From Tomocerus qinae (lineage: Eukaryota > Arthropoda > Collembola > Entomobryomorpha > Tomoceridae), in the NCBI GenBank assembly GCA_020055645.1, contig CM034546.1:131585875-131649874 (forward strand): a DNA stretch of 64,000 bases, written 5' to 3'. Each line of letters opens with the position of its first letter. Position 1 is the first letter of the stretch. This document shows positions 44,842 to 56,063 of this stretch, in pieces. Below the pieces are notes generated by a model, which was not told the DNA's origin, ran no database searches, and worked only from the letters and a program-made list of their open reading frames with translations. The position numbers and the translations under genes are program-made.

Positions 44842-47800
44842 ATGTTAGTTCGAAGGGAATATTGGAATTTTTGGTGGCTGCTTTTTGGTTTCTGTCAAAG
44901 TACTAATTCAAGTGCAACCAAAATGCAAGAAATAGTCGTAACAAAGCCACTTAGTCAAAAGCCATTACCATACGCACTTTCTGTTACCCATTTGACATAT
45001 TTGGCGTTTAAAGAACAAAATATATACCAAATATTAAAAAACTACTCCAAAAAATTCGATTATCAAGAAAAAAGTATCCAATGGTAAGTATTTTTTTAAT
45101 TTTATTTGTTTTTCTGGGAAAATAAGGATAACAATTAAAGCAATCAAGCACGTATCCAGAGGGGGGCCTGGGGGCCCGGCCCCCCCCCTAAGTGTCCAGA
45201 AAAAGGCAATTTTTTCCCCAAAAAAGGTTAAAACTCCAAAAATTTTTCGTGCTTCGCGCGAATATGTCTTCGTTTTGTCAATATATTTTGGTGTGCCCCC
45301 CCTTGCTCAAATTCCTGGATACGTGCCTGAAAGCAATAATTGCAAGAATTGACAAACGTTTTTTGAACTCGTATAGCTATAAATAAAGTTTATGCAATTC
45401 GAATTGTAAATAAAAATTGATAAGGGTTGAAAAAATAAAACGATGAAGAAATTCAATTCAGGAATTATTATATTGTCCAAATGTACTTAAATTTTGTGTT
45501 CCTAATAAATTACAGCGTAAGCGTACAACTATAAATTGTAAATACATTAAAATACATTAATTATAATTTACATAAAATGCACTGTGACTTGTATATTAAA
45601 TGTAGGTTGGATGATTTACAGTTACTTGGAAGATTATGAGGAAAGTTCCTTGAAATTGACAGAAGATTTGGGATTAGAGACTGAGCCATGGGAAAAGGCA
45701 GCGGAGGTTGCATCAAATACACTGACGGCTTATCGAATGATCAGAAGATTTGCCTTGGATTTTTCTAAAGTGAAACATAACCTAGAAGAAAAAGGAGAAA
45801 CGTGTTAGAAATATTTATTATTAAGTTGTTCACCATAGGAAATATTCCCAAATCTTTAATATAAATGATAGTATAAATAGTTAAATAGATCGTTGATAAA
45901 TTTTTTGCGGAGTTATCACAGATAATATAATTTGTGCAATTTAGTGCTGCTGTACGAAATATCCGAAGATATTGATGATGAAGGATTTCCAATGGAAGTG
46001 GACCACAATGATGCAATGGAGGCGATAACAAGACTGCATTATGTTTACGATCTAGATATTCATGAGGTATAATCTTCAATTAAAATCCCTGTCCTTCTCC
46101 TAGTTTTTTAGAATTACATCAACTACTATAATTTTTAAAGCATATTTTTGTATTTCTTTTAATATGAAAACATTATAGTAACATTCCATTTTTCAGTTTT
46201 GGCTTTATTTTAAACAATTTTCTTTGTACAAATTGAGAAAAGCAAATTATATCTCCTATAACATTTTATGCAGTTTGCATCCGGTAAAATTTTGGGATCT
46301 CAGACGAAAGGCAGTCTTACTGCTCGACAAAGCTTTGAAATCGCACAGTTTGCTTTGAGTCATCAATATTATACTTTAGCGATAGATTGGATAAACGCTG
46401 CAAGATTAAAGTTACAGACTGAGAATTCAACTTGTACTATTTCACCATTAGATGTCGAAGAATTGAGAATCAAAATCTTCGCGTTGGTAATTTATACTAC
46501 TTTTTGATAAACTTGTACAGATTTGTAATTCATAATTTTCTTTCTACTTATGAGAATTATTTTCTTAAAAAATTTTGTAGCATGATGACGACTTTGAGGC
46601 AAAGAAAGACGATGGCCACGAATATATATACTTTGAACCGTTGTATGAGAATGAAAATGCGACAACCATGAGAAACAAAATTATCAACCATATCAGAATT
46701 AAAAGAGACAGAGATCACTTAAATCCGGTCTTATCTCACTACAACTGCTTGGCATTATGTAGCGGAGATAATTTTCAAGTAATTTTCGTTTTTTCGACTA
46801 GAATATTTTCAACAGGGAACAAAAAAGGACCTTTTTTACATTTTTGTCTTTTTTACAAAAAAGGTAGGGGTACGATTTTTTAAAAGCAGTACTTTTCTTG
46901 CCTTTTTATCTTTTTAAAAGAGCAGCGTGCCCCATTTACTTCCACTTTACACAAAAGAAGCAAAAAGGGACCGATTTAAAAAAAGTAGTACTTTATTACT
47001 TTTTGGTAAAAAAGGAGTACGTTTTTTGTTCCCTGATTTTCAAATCTATTAAATTTCTTTAATATCACAAGTAAATCATATTAGGTACATTAAATGTTTT
47101 TGGATAGTCAGAGAAAGAAAAGGCGGAACTTTTCTGTACTTATGACACAACATCTAATCCTTACTGGAGGATAAATCCATTAAAAAAGGAATTTTTGAGC
47201 AAGAATCCTGACGTGGTACAAATTTATGATGTGATTGGGGAGAGTGGGATTTCTTATCTGACTGAATCTGCAATTCCTACCTTAGAAAGGCCTCCCCAGG
47301 CGACAGGATCTAGACAGAAATTGAGAACTGCGACTTACGCTTGGCTTAGTGATGACAATATCACCGACATTGCATTGTCTCGTCGAATAGAACTGATTAC
47401 TGGACTAAACGTTCGAGGAGAAAATGCATCGGAGTATTTACAAATTGCTGCCTATGCTTTTGGGGGTCATGTCTCTCCTCATATTGATTCGGTATTATTT
47501 TAAAAATTATTCTTATATTACCCAAGACAATTTATTAATTTTCAGCTAAGTAGAGGATCAATTATGTATGATTATGAATGATGACTTTGACTGAATCTTA
47601 AAAAATTAATTTAAAGCTTCCTCAAAATGATACAACTGTCTTAGAAAATGGAAATCGAATCACTACGTTTCTAATTTATGTAAGTGTATACCGAATACCT
47701 AATAGCCTAATAGCTTCATATATAACAAATATTATAAAATATATAATTCCTGTTTGTTAATTACACATTTTATTACTCTTAATATACCTTCTAAAAATTT

Positions 47801-48569
47801 CTATTTAACTTTCGAAAAAGCTCAATAACGTGGCGATGGGTGGAAGGACCGTATTTCCATCTTTAGGCATATCTGTGGTTCCTGTGAGAGGATCTGCTAT
47901 ATTGTGGTACACATCTCTAAAAAACGGGACTATCGACAGGAGACTTCTGCATGCTGCTTGTCCTGTATTCGGTCAAAAATGGAGTAAGACATCTTGCTTT
48001 AAAATATGATTTACTAATTTATATTTTGGAATTAATAATAGCTGAAATAGTTTAATGGCTAGAAACTATCTAAAATGAGATTAAATAAGAAGTTAACTAC
48101 AGATTTACTACATTGAAAGAGGAAAATTCGTCCTTCCCTGCTTAAATGCTATCGCTATCACAATCAAACGTAATAAATATTCAGGTCATGAATAACTGAA
48201 AAGCAATACAGTAAATTTAATAATAATTTAAATGCCCTTCTTATACGATCCATGGTGATTTAAACGTACAGATGGCACTTTTATCTCTTTTCCATCCCAA
48301 CAGACAAGCAATTAGTTATCTAATGTATGTTGACTAATCTCTTTCTCAATAATATCATCATTTATATTTACCTTGAATTTCTATACAGACAAATTGAATA
48401 TTGCTTGTGGTTATCAAAGTCTCTAATCTCAAAGCAAAGTGTAAAGTATCACAGTGTCAGCCAATTCCGTTTATTAATCCGATATTTAATTTTCCTAGTT
48501 GCAACCAAATGGACAAACTTGAACGTAAACTTTCTGAAGCGCCCATGCTCGGTCAACCATCTAGAATGA
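44842..48569 (+). CDS. prolyl 4-hydroxylase alpha subunit (nine exons)
   Basis: 2-oxoglutarate/Fe(II) dioxygenase that hydroxylates procollagen prolines in the ER, usually paired with protein disulphide isomerase. Exons: 44,842-45,083, 45,622-45,803, 45,945-46,066, 46,274-46,486, 46,581-46,778, 47,108-47,491, 47,617-47,679, 47,821-47,983, 48,499-48,569; sum 1,638 nt, 545 residues. Signal peptide (WNFWWLLFGFCQS), P4HA N-terminal domain (NTLTAYRMIRRFALDF), TPR-like peptide-binding segment (QSFEIAQFALSHQYYTLAIDW), then the catalytic double-stranded beta helix: GGHVSPHIDS with iron ligands H444 and D446, GGRTVFPSLG, third ligand H512 in LHAACPVFGQKW, and K521 placed for 2-oxoglutarate. The end KWTNLNVNFLKRPCS matches the family. 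The exon 2 donor (GTTAGA) is weak and its boundary less certain. AATAAA lies at 48,674. Introns 1 and 5 carry hAT MITEs. Confidence 0.92.
45137..45337. mobile_element. hAT-type MITE, 185 bp, in intron 1 of the P4H gene
   Basis: The element at 45,145-45,329 has ends CAAGCACGTATCCAG and CTGGATACGTGCCTG and an exact 8-bp duplication AAAGCAAT (45,137-45,144 and 45,330-45,337). Next to the left end is a run of G then C (GGGGGGCCTGGGGGCCCGGC), mirrored by CCCCCCC near the right end. Non-coding. Confidence 0.92.
46805..47043. mobile_element. hAT-type MITE, 223 bp, in intron 5 of the P4H gene
   Basis: The element at 46,813-47,035 has ends CAGGGAACAAAAAAGG and TTTTTTGTTCCCTG and an exact 8-bp duplication ATTTTCAA (46,805-46,812 and 47,036-47,043). 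The interior alternates CTTTTTT and AAAAAGG words in both orientations. Related, more diverged copies lie at 51,770-51,943 and 56,312-56,488. Confidence 0.93.
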
Positions 48570-48996
48570 AGTCTTTCACAGTCTAAACTGCTCTGAAATC
48601 CTCTATCTTCTAATTCACATAATTTAATTTTGTTATTAAATCCTTATTTTTGTGTAGCAATTTCTAGTTGCAAATAAAATACTCAAGTGCATGGTTTTAT
48701 TGTTTTTCGTGGAAACTGACTCAACATGTAAATGACGGTCATTTCGAATTCCATGGCGCATTTATTTTGGATACCTTATCATTCCTGTTATCTATCAACA
48801 TCGAAAATTGCTTAAATTAATGGTTTTTTATTTACTGGGAGAGACCGCAAAGAAACAATTGAAGGTTATCTATTGTGTCACAGTCTGAAACAAATTCCGT
48901 CGAACTTATAAAAAATATGATGCTCGATGTTGATAAGGGTGTCAAGTGCTAATAGATATAGTTAACTAAACATTGACATTTTGCATTAACAAAACA
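48570..48996. other. spacer after the P4H gene; possible TATA at 48,906
   Basis: Holds the P4H 3' UTR with AATAAA at 48,674. About 48,905-48,915 reads TTATAAAAAATATG, possibly the core promoter of the small downstream gene. Confidence 0.4.
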
Positions 48997-49164
48997 ATGG
49001 CAATTAATAAATTCTTACGAAAAAGAACAAACGTTTTGCCGCATAATTTAACGCAAATGGACATTGCAGAAATTATAAAACCTCGACGAGTTAAGATAAC
49101 TAGACCAGTTTATTGTGACGTGAGATTGGATCTGCATCCTTTAAAATCTATTTGTGAATCATAG
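48997..49164 (+). CDS. 55-codon small open frame of unknown function
   Basis: ATG at 48,997 in a good context (ACAATGG) opens a frame of 55 residues rich in Arg and Lys (MAINKFLRKRTNVLPHN, then IIKPRRVKITRPVYC) that stops at 49,162-49,164, four bases before the ATG of the signal-peptide exon at 49,169. No family is recognised. It may be an upstream open frame in the leader of that transcript, a genuine small protein, or chance. Confidence 0.3.
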   Translation: MAINKFLRKRTNVLPHNLTQMDIAEIIKPRRVKITRPVYCDVRLDLHPLKSICES

Positions 49165-49168
49165 AAAA

Positions 49169-49251
49169 ATGGATTCAATCCTGTTTTCAATTTTCTCCGT
49201 CTTGGTTTGTTCCGCCTATGTCTTAGCTCAAGTGCCACCGCCCTGTGACAG
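49169..49251 (+). CDS. orphan first exon encoding a signal peptide
   Basis: ATG opens MDSILFSIFSVLVCSAYVLA followed by QVPPPCDR, a textbook secretory signal with cleavage likely after VLA, then a clean donor CAG|GTAATT at 49,251/49,252. No continuing exon is visible: within 400 bp the minus-strand GR array begins. The rest may have been lost when the array was duplicated in, or it may lie beyond a long intron. Product unknown; a small secreted Cys-containing protein is likely. Confidence 0.5.
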
Positions 49252-49608
49252 GTAATTATATTTTAATTTTTTTAAATTGGATTTTGTTACTCAAATCAAG
49301 ATAGGGATATGGTTTCATGTCTTTTGTAATTTTCTTATTTATTTCGACGCATTTATAGCATATTATTCAACAATGGTATATAGGTCTGAGCGTGAAGGGT
49401 TAAATTCAAACTTAGTCGCAGATACATAATACGAAATTGTATGCTTTATTATGGTTATTTTAAGTACATTCGTTTCTATTGGTAAGTAGAATTTAAAGCG
49501 TGTTGAGAAAATAACATTTTTCTCCTTTTTTTACATTTGGATAAATATTATGATTGTCAGGGCTCACAATAATTATAACATTATTAACAAACATCTTTGC
49601 ATTGGGTA

Positions 49609-51350
49609 CTATAATCTAGCAAAGAGCATTTTCGTTGTGCCTCTGCAGATCATCAGAATATATTTAGGAATTGAAATTTTTTTCATCGTCGCAACATCGC
49701 CAATCTTGAATTTAATTGGATCCCAAGATAAACAGAATTTATGGACATATATTTCCGCTAATTTATTGTTTGGATTGGAATAAAATGTCCAGGATTTCTT
49801 ACATTTCTTGCTTGCTTTGCTCACTAGTGCAGTGACAGCCAAAGCTCCCACCCAAGAGGCTAATCCGAGAATTATGATGCTAATGAATACGATTATTTCA
49901 ACTCCACTTAGTTTAGAGAACGAGGTGATCAATAAATAATTAGTGATTAAAATCGTGCGAGTCAACAATGACCTAATAGGCACTAAATAGTATCGGTATG
50001 CTTGTTCAAAAATTTTCATCATGACTGCATGGGACCGGACGGTATTCACTACGACGTAGATGTCTCTTGCAGATTCCTTCGTCAATTCTGATTTTCGTCC
50101 ATAACTAAAAAAAATATTTTAAAAATATTTTAAAAATATTTTAAAAAATTGAACTCAAAGGGTGACCAGATTTAAATGCAATAAAAAAATTATTAAATAT
50201 TTGGGAATCTAAAATTGAATTATTTTCTCTTAAAGGAAAATTCCCACAGGTAGTTCATTGTTATACATAACTGATTCCCACGACGGAGAGTTACCACAGG
50301 GGTCAGCCATCAATTTTTGATAATGGGGTCTAATAATTAATAGGCAATAATTTATTTCACACATCTTCAGCTTATAATGTCAATTTGGCGCCTCATTTCA
50401 AATCAACTTGAGCAAAAACTGTTACCACTTTAGATAAGCCCGCAATTAGCTTTCCATGTGGAATACGTTGCTACTAATAATTACTTTGAAATTCGAAAAC
50501 TATTGTCAAAATCGCAATGCTCTTAACAGTAATTCTTCCCTTAAATCAAATAAAATATTCCCCCTTTTTATTAAAAATAAAATATTTTTACCTCAATTCT
50601 CTGTAAATCTTAATAAGACAGTAGGCAATCATCTGAAGCCACAATAATATCATCTGAACGCAACTGAGAACTCCAAACGCGATGTAAAAAGCGATTGAGG
50701 CATACATCAATTTGATAACGGAGTATAGGTAGCGATATTGTCTCGGAATTGAATTTGGCCAATAACAAATTTCTTCTTGAGTTTGATAGTAAAATATTAT
50801 AATAATAAAAGGAAGAGTATACACAGTAACGCACAGACTAGGAAGAATTTTGTCGAATTTGGAATTGAGTTTTAATTTTGGATTCACGAAATGGTTTTCT
50901 AAATATTCATCCATCCCACGAAAAAATAATATTAGTAACTTGACAAAAAATTTAATATACCTAGATATTAATATTGATTAAGATAAACTTACCGGAAAAT
51001 TTGGGTATTGAAAATTGGAAAATGTTAATTAAGTGAACGATATATTGTCCCTTCTTTAACACTAATAATATAATTAACGTTAGCATAGAATAGGTAGCAT
51101 GTACTACTAAACCAATAGAATGTCCTGTAAGGTCACCTTGTAAAATAAAAATGTGGCATATTCTCACAGTATTGAATAGAACATGCAAAATAGAGTAAAT
51201 GCCAACACATTTACAATACAAACTTTTCCACTTGGAATCTATTTTAATTATGACTTTATTTTTATCGTCCCACGAGTATGGCATGATTCCAAATAAGCTC
51301 AGCGGTTTCACCGACAACGAAAAGTATTTCAGGTATGTTTTTGAAATCAT
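49609..51350 (-). CDS. gustatory receptor-like chemoreceptor, array copy A (probably splice-defective)
   Basis: Putative 7-TM GR. Exon 1 51,350-50,993 (MISKTYLKYFSLSVKPLSLF, SYSWDD-like PYSWDD motif), exon 2 about 50,916-50,592 (MDEYLENHFVNPKLK to IYRELR), exon 3 50,104-49,609 (SELTKESARDIYV to TTKMLFARL). The exon 2-3 junction is canonical (GAG|GTAAAA ... TTTTAG|TTATGG). The exon 1 donor is fine (CCG|GTAAGT, phase 1), but no AG upstream of exon 2 restores frame: one AG choice runs into TAA, the other into TGA. Protein sequence of all three exons is otherwise uninterrupted and about 90% like copy B. It is either a recent pseudogene or uses a non-standard acceptor. Hydrophobic segments match copies B and D. 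Confidence 0.72.
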
Positions 51351-53735
51351 TGTTTTAAATTCTTCTACCTCAGAAACTTTTGACACTTCAAAAATTTTTG
51401 AGTGTATTTGCGAAAATTTCCTTTTTATCCTGAGGAACTGAAATATTATAATACTTAATGTATTTTAAAATCTGCTTTCGGTGCAGATAGTCGATGATTT
51501 TATGCAATATTAATTTCTTTCCTTTTTTCAATTATTTAATGTTTTTTAAACTTTGAAACCTGAATGACAATTTTTCTGTAAACCGGACGAGACGGGAATT
51601 TGTATTGGTAATCGATTGAAAGCAGAGAAGTTGGAGTAGAAGCAAATGTACATGCGACAAAGTCAGGTTCAGCTATGTATCACAGGAAGACAAAATTTAT
51701 CTAATGGAAATTGACGTATTTTAGGGCAGTGGAATTTTTTAAGCAATTCTAACGTATCCATCAACCAGGGAACTAAAATTGGCCCTTTTACCTTTTTTAT
51801 AAAGAATGTATAAAGGAAGTAAGGTTTTTAAAAAGTATTTTCTTGCCTTTTTGATGCAGCATGTAGCATTTTACTCCATTTGACTGTAATTAAACAAAAA
51901 AAGACTTTTTTTGTCTTTTTTGTAAAAAGCAAACCTGGTAGCAACCATTGAAATATAAACACATTGAGTATCGATGTTTTGAAAGTCGCTTAAACATTGT
52001 TTTGCTATTTTAATGTCTCAAAGGCCCACTAAATGTGGCAAACTACAATTATTTAACATACAATTTGTTCAGCTAATCAGTTTTAAACGATAATTTTACC
52101 TTTGTAAAGAACTTTTTCAGCATTAACTGTTAGACTGCACTGTTTTTAAATAACACGTCTGAACCAAATAATTTAAACCTATTGTTATGTAATTTACCAA
52201 AGTGGCCATACTTAGGTAAAAAAACATGCTTTAATGCTTGTAAATTAAGGCCAGAAAATTCAAGTGAGAACATGTTGCTACCTCCTATGTATATGGCAAA
52301 CACTTTTGCAAAATATTTAGCATGTTTTGTAAATATTTACATGCATATTTTATGAAAAAAACATTTCGCGGCACGGCTCCGCATACTTTCAGTGCAGTCT
52401 ACATTAGCTATACATTATCCATAAAACAATCATTGAAATTGCGAAATTACAAATGATAATGCTCAATAAATATACCTTAATACCATTTTTGCATCACTTT
52501 GACGCATTTATGGTATTACAATCGAAGAAAATTATCGTTGCAGACAGTGTGCTTATTTTGCATTATTATTTCATGATTTTACTAATTCCCCCCCCCCCAT
52601 TACAAGGCTGGTATTATCATCACCTATTCTTGATAATAGGAATAGTACAAAAATGTTATGCAAAAAAACAATTCAATACAATGTAGTACGTAAATTGTAT
52701 TGCATTGTAAATCTAATGTAATATTACAATTTTACCACTTTTTGTGTTTTACTTCTCTTTCGTTTTCATCAAAATTACTTCTAGGAATATTATTGTCTCA
52801 AATTTTATTACGATGTCCATATTATAGAAATAATTTACACAATCGTAAATTGTCAACACCTTATTGTCGACTAAATTTTTTAGTAACATGTTATTGACAA
52901 GTACATATGCAATCCATGCCATGTAGTTTTGGCATCACTTCAGGACAGGCCGTGTACACATGTCCTGCCGGACCTATGCAAACGTCCGGTCTGTACAAAT
53001 TTCCTGTAAAACATATACTCGTGCCTAGATAATAGGGACAAATCTGATGGCCAAATTAATTGCAGTTATTAAAGGTCAAGAATTAGAAACACCGGCTTAA
53101 ATTTGGCTTCAAAACAAAACGAGTGATCTTTCTGCAATGTAATCGCCAGTCAAATAATTAAACATTAGTGTTAGTATTTGCCACATCAAATGCACTCTAT
53201 CAAATACAAATATCATCATAAATGATTCTCGGTATTCATAAACTTTGCAAAACCTAAAAATGTATTCCTCAGAATGATAATAATAATATCAAATTCCCAA
53301 ATCGAATTTTGGATTCAACTTTTTGTGACTTCTTATTATTAAATGGTTTATTGGTATCTCTGCTTATTTACTACCTAATGGCTGTTTAAAGTGTGTTTTG
53401 AATACAATGCATAATTTTAATTATTATGGTTTCGACAAACTCGATTGCTGTATAAATGTTATTTGAAAAATATTGTTATACGCATTTTTACTATAGATAA
53501 ATGTAAAGGGGGACATGCGAATGGAATTCGGTATGCTTGTATGAATGAGTGAGTGAGTGAGTATGAATGAGTAAGCCTTAGACGGCCTCGGTATTTAAAT
53601 CAAGAATCGAGGACAGAAAACCAAATTCGGCAAATCTTTTAAAATGAGCCCAGAAATTGGAAACGCGTGCTAGCTGAGGCAGCCTTAAGAAACAAGCTGC
53701 ATTTTCATTATGCATTTTCAGATCATCACTAGAAA
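51351..53735. other. upstream region of GR copy A; part of the tandem duplication
   Basis: 51,950-52,570 is clearly homologous to 56,490-57,000 upstream of copy B, sharing AAGTCGCTTAAACA, ATACAATTTGTTCAGCTA, AAAACATTTCGCGG and GATAATGCTCAATAAATAT. The shared part probably contains the receptor promoter. A diverged CAGGGAAC-type hAT MITE lies at about 51,770-51,943. The remainder (52.6-53.7 kb) has no gene; 53,540-53,570 is a short GTGA microsatellite. Confidence 0.5.
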
Positions 53736-53964
53736 TTGAGATTTCAGATTTTTGTCATTATTGCAACATCGTCAATTTTGAATTTAATTCGATCCCAAGG
53801 ACAGAATTTACACACATTTCTGTTAATTTATTGTTTGGATTGGATAAATATATCCAGGATTTCTTACATCGTTTACTTTCTTTGCTTAAGTGTGAAGTGG
53901 CAGCAAAAGCCCCCAGCCAAATGGCTAAACAAAGATTTTTATTTTTACTAGGTATATAACACAA
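53736..53964 (-). pseudogene. gustatory receptor last-exon remnant (array copy A')
   Basis: Minus-strand similarity to the last GR exon: SKRCKKSWIYLSNPNNKL matches SKKCKKSWTFYSNPNNKL of copy A, followed by degraded sequence with small deletions. No other exons of this unit remain. Confidence 0.75.
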
Positions 53965-54141
53965 TATTATAATACTATATGCCTTATCATGATTACTTAA
54001 AGTAAGTTCGTTTTTATTGGTAAATATAACTTTTCTTCGTTTGTCACTTATAGATAAATATCATACAAACTTTATTGCAAGAGCTATAACAATCATATTA
54101 ATATAAATACATCTCATTGCATTGGGCATTAGTATAAATAT

Positions 54142-56063
54142 TTATCCAGCAAAGAGCATTTTCGTTGTGCCTCTGCAGATCATCAGAATATATTTAGGAA
54201 TTGAAATTTTTTTCATCGTCGCAACATCGCCAATCTTGAATTTAATTGAATTCCAAGATAAACAGAATTTATGGACATATATTTCCGCTAATTTATTGTT
54301 TGGATTGGAATAAAATGCCCAGGATTTCTTACATTTCTTGTTTGCTTTGCTCACTAGTGCAGTGGCAGCCAAAGCTCCCACCCAAGAGGCTAATCCGAGA
54401 ATTATAATGCTAATGAATATGAACATTTCTACTTCACTTAGTTTAGAGAACGAGGTGATCAATAAATAATTAGTGATTAAAACCGTGCGAGTCAACAATG
54501 ACCTAATAGGCACTAAATAGTATCGGTATGCTTGTTCAAAAACTTTCATCATGACTGCGTGGGATCGGACGGTATTCACCACAACGTAGATGTCTCTTGC
54601 AGATTCCTTCGTCAATTCTGATTTTCGTCTATAACTAAAAAATTAATAATTTTAAGTTAGGAAAGCCCGCAACAAACTTTCCAATTTCCGTACTTATAAT
54701 ACCGTATTGTTAACTAGGCCCCCGTACTATTGCTGAATTTCAAAAAGATTAACTATAGTAATAACATTGTTTAATTTCGAAACAAGCTAATGTTCACTCA
54801 TATTGGACTTGCTTGTTTTATGAAATATGCATTGTATACGCCTATGTGCATTGCAACAAAAAGCCACATTTCCCATGGCATAGATAGATCCTTGCGACAT
54901 AGAAATAAATAATTTTATGTATAGTTAATAGTATAACGTATAGTAATAACTAGTAGCCCCCAGCATGAGTGACTCGATTTCGAAAGATAGGCATCCAACA
55001 TAATCATGTGCCTTGGTTAATTTCGAAATACTTTTAACCCGCGGTGGGCTTATTTTTATGCATACGTTAAAGATGCAAAGTCCAAGAGACATGGATACAT
55101 GCGAATATATATTTTTAAATAAATAGAAATAAATATTTTTATTATATAGTGATAATTACTTTGAAATTCGCAATTTATTGTCAAAATCTTTTACAAGTAG
55201 TTAAATTCTCCTATTAAAATATATAAAAAATTCCCATTCTAATTAAAAATTTAGTAATAAATTGTTTAAAAAATTTAAAATATTTTTACCTCATTTCTCT
55301 ATAAATCTTAATAAGACAGTAGGCAGTCGTCTGAAGCCACAATAATATCATCTGAACGCAACTGAGAACTCCAAACCCGATGTAAAAAGCGATTGAGGCA
55401 TACATCAATTTGATAACGGAGTATAGGTAGCGATATTGTCTCGGAATTAAATTTGGCCAATAACAAATTTCTTCTTGAGTTTGATAGTAAAATATTACAA
55501 TAATAAAAGGAACGGAATACACAACTACGCACAGAATGGGAAGAATTTTGTCGAATTTTGATTTGAGTTCTTGTTTTCGATTCACAAAGTATTTTTCTAA
55601 ATATTCATATATCCCAGAACAAAACAAACACAAATCAATATTATTAAGTTTTAATTGACAACATATTGAATACAGATTGTAATATATTGATTAAGATAAA
55701 CCTACCTGAAAATTTGGGTAGTGAAAATTGACAAATGTTGATTAAGTGAACGATATATTGTGCCTTCTTTAACACTAATAATATTATTAACGTTAGCATA
55801 GAATAGCCAGCATGTACTACTAAGCCAATAGAATGTCCTGTAAGGTCACCTTGTGAAATAAAAGTGTGGCATATCCTTACAGTATTGAATAGAATATGCA
55901 AAAGAGAGTAAATGCCAACACATTTACAATACCAAATTTTCCACTTGGAATCTATTTTAATTATGACTTTATTTTTATCGTCCCACGAGTATGGCATAAT
56001 CCCAAATAAGCTCAGCGTTTTCACCGACAATGAAAAGTATTTCAGGTATGTTTTTGAAATCAT
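54142..56063 (-). CDS. gustatory receptor-like chemoreceptor, array copy B (probably splice-defective)
   Basis: Closest paralogue of copy A. Exon 1 56,063-55,706 (ATG; MISKTYLKYFSLSVKTLSLF), exon 2 about 55,626-55,290 (GIYEYLEKYFVNRKQELK to IYREMR), exon 3 54,634-54,142 (SELTKESARDIYV to MLFAG). The exon 1 donor CAG|GTAGGT and the exon 2-3 junction are canonical. Between exon 1 and exon 2 there is no AG dinucleotide before the conserved exon 2 sequence; where intact copy D has CTAG|TATGT, this copy reads GATTTGTGT. All exons are open and conserved, so loss is recent or splicing is unusual. Membrane segments include YSMLTLIILLVLKK, VVYSVPFIIVIFYY and IFISIIILGLASWVGAL. The last exon is nearly identical to that of copy A. 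Confidence 0.72.

Noticed and set aside
45192..45386. Open frame in P4H intron 1
   Set aside because: Lies inside a non-coding hAT MITE.
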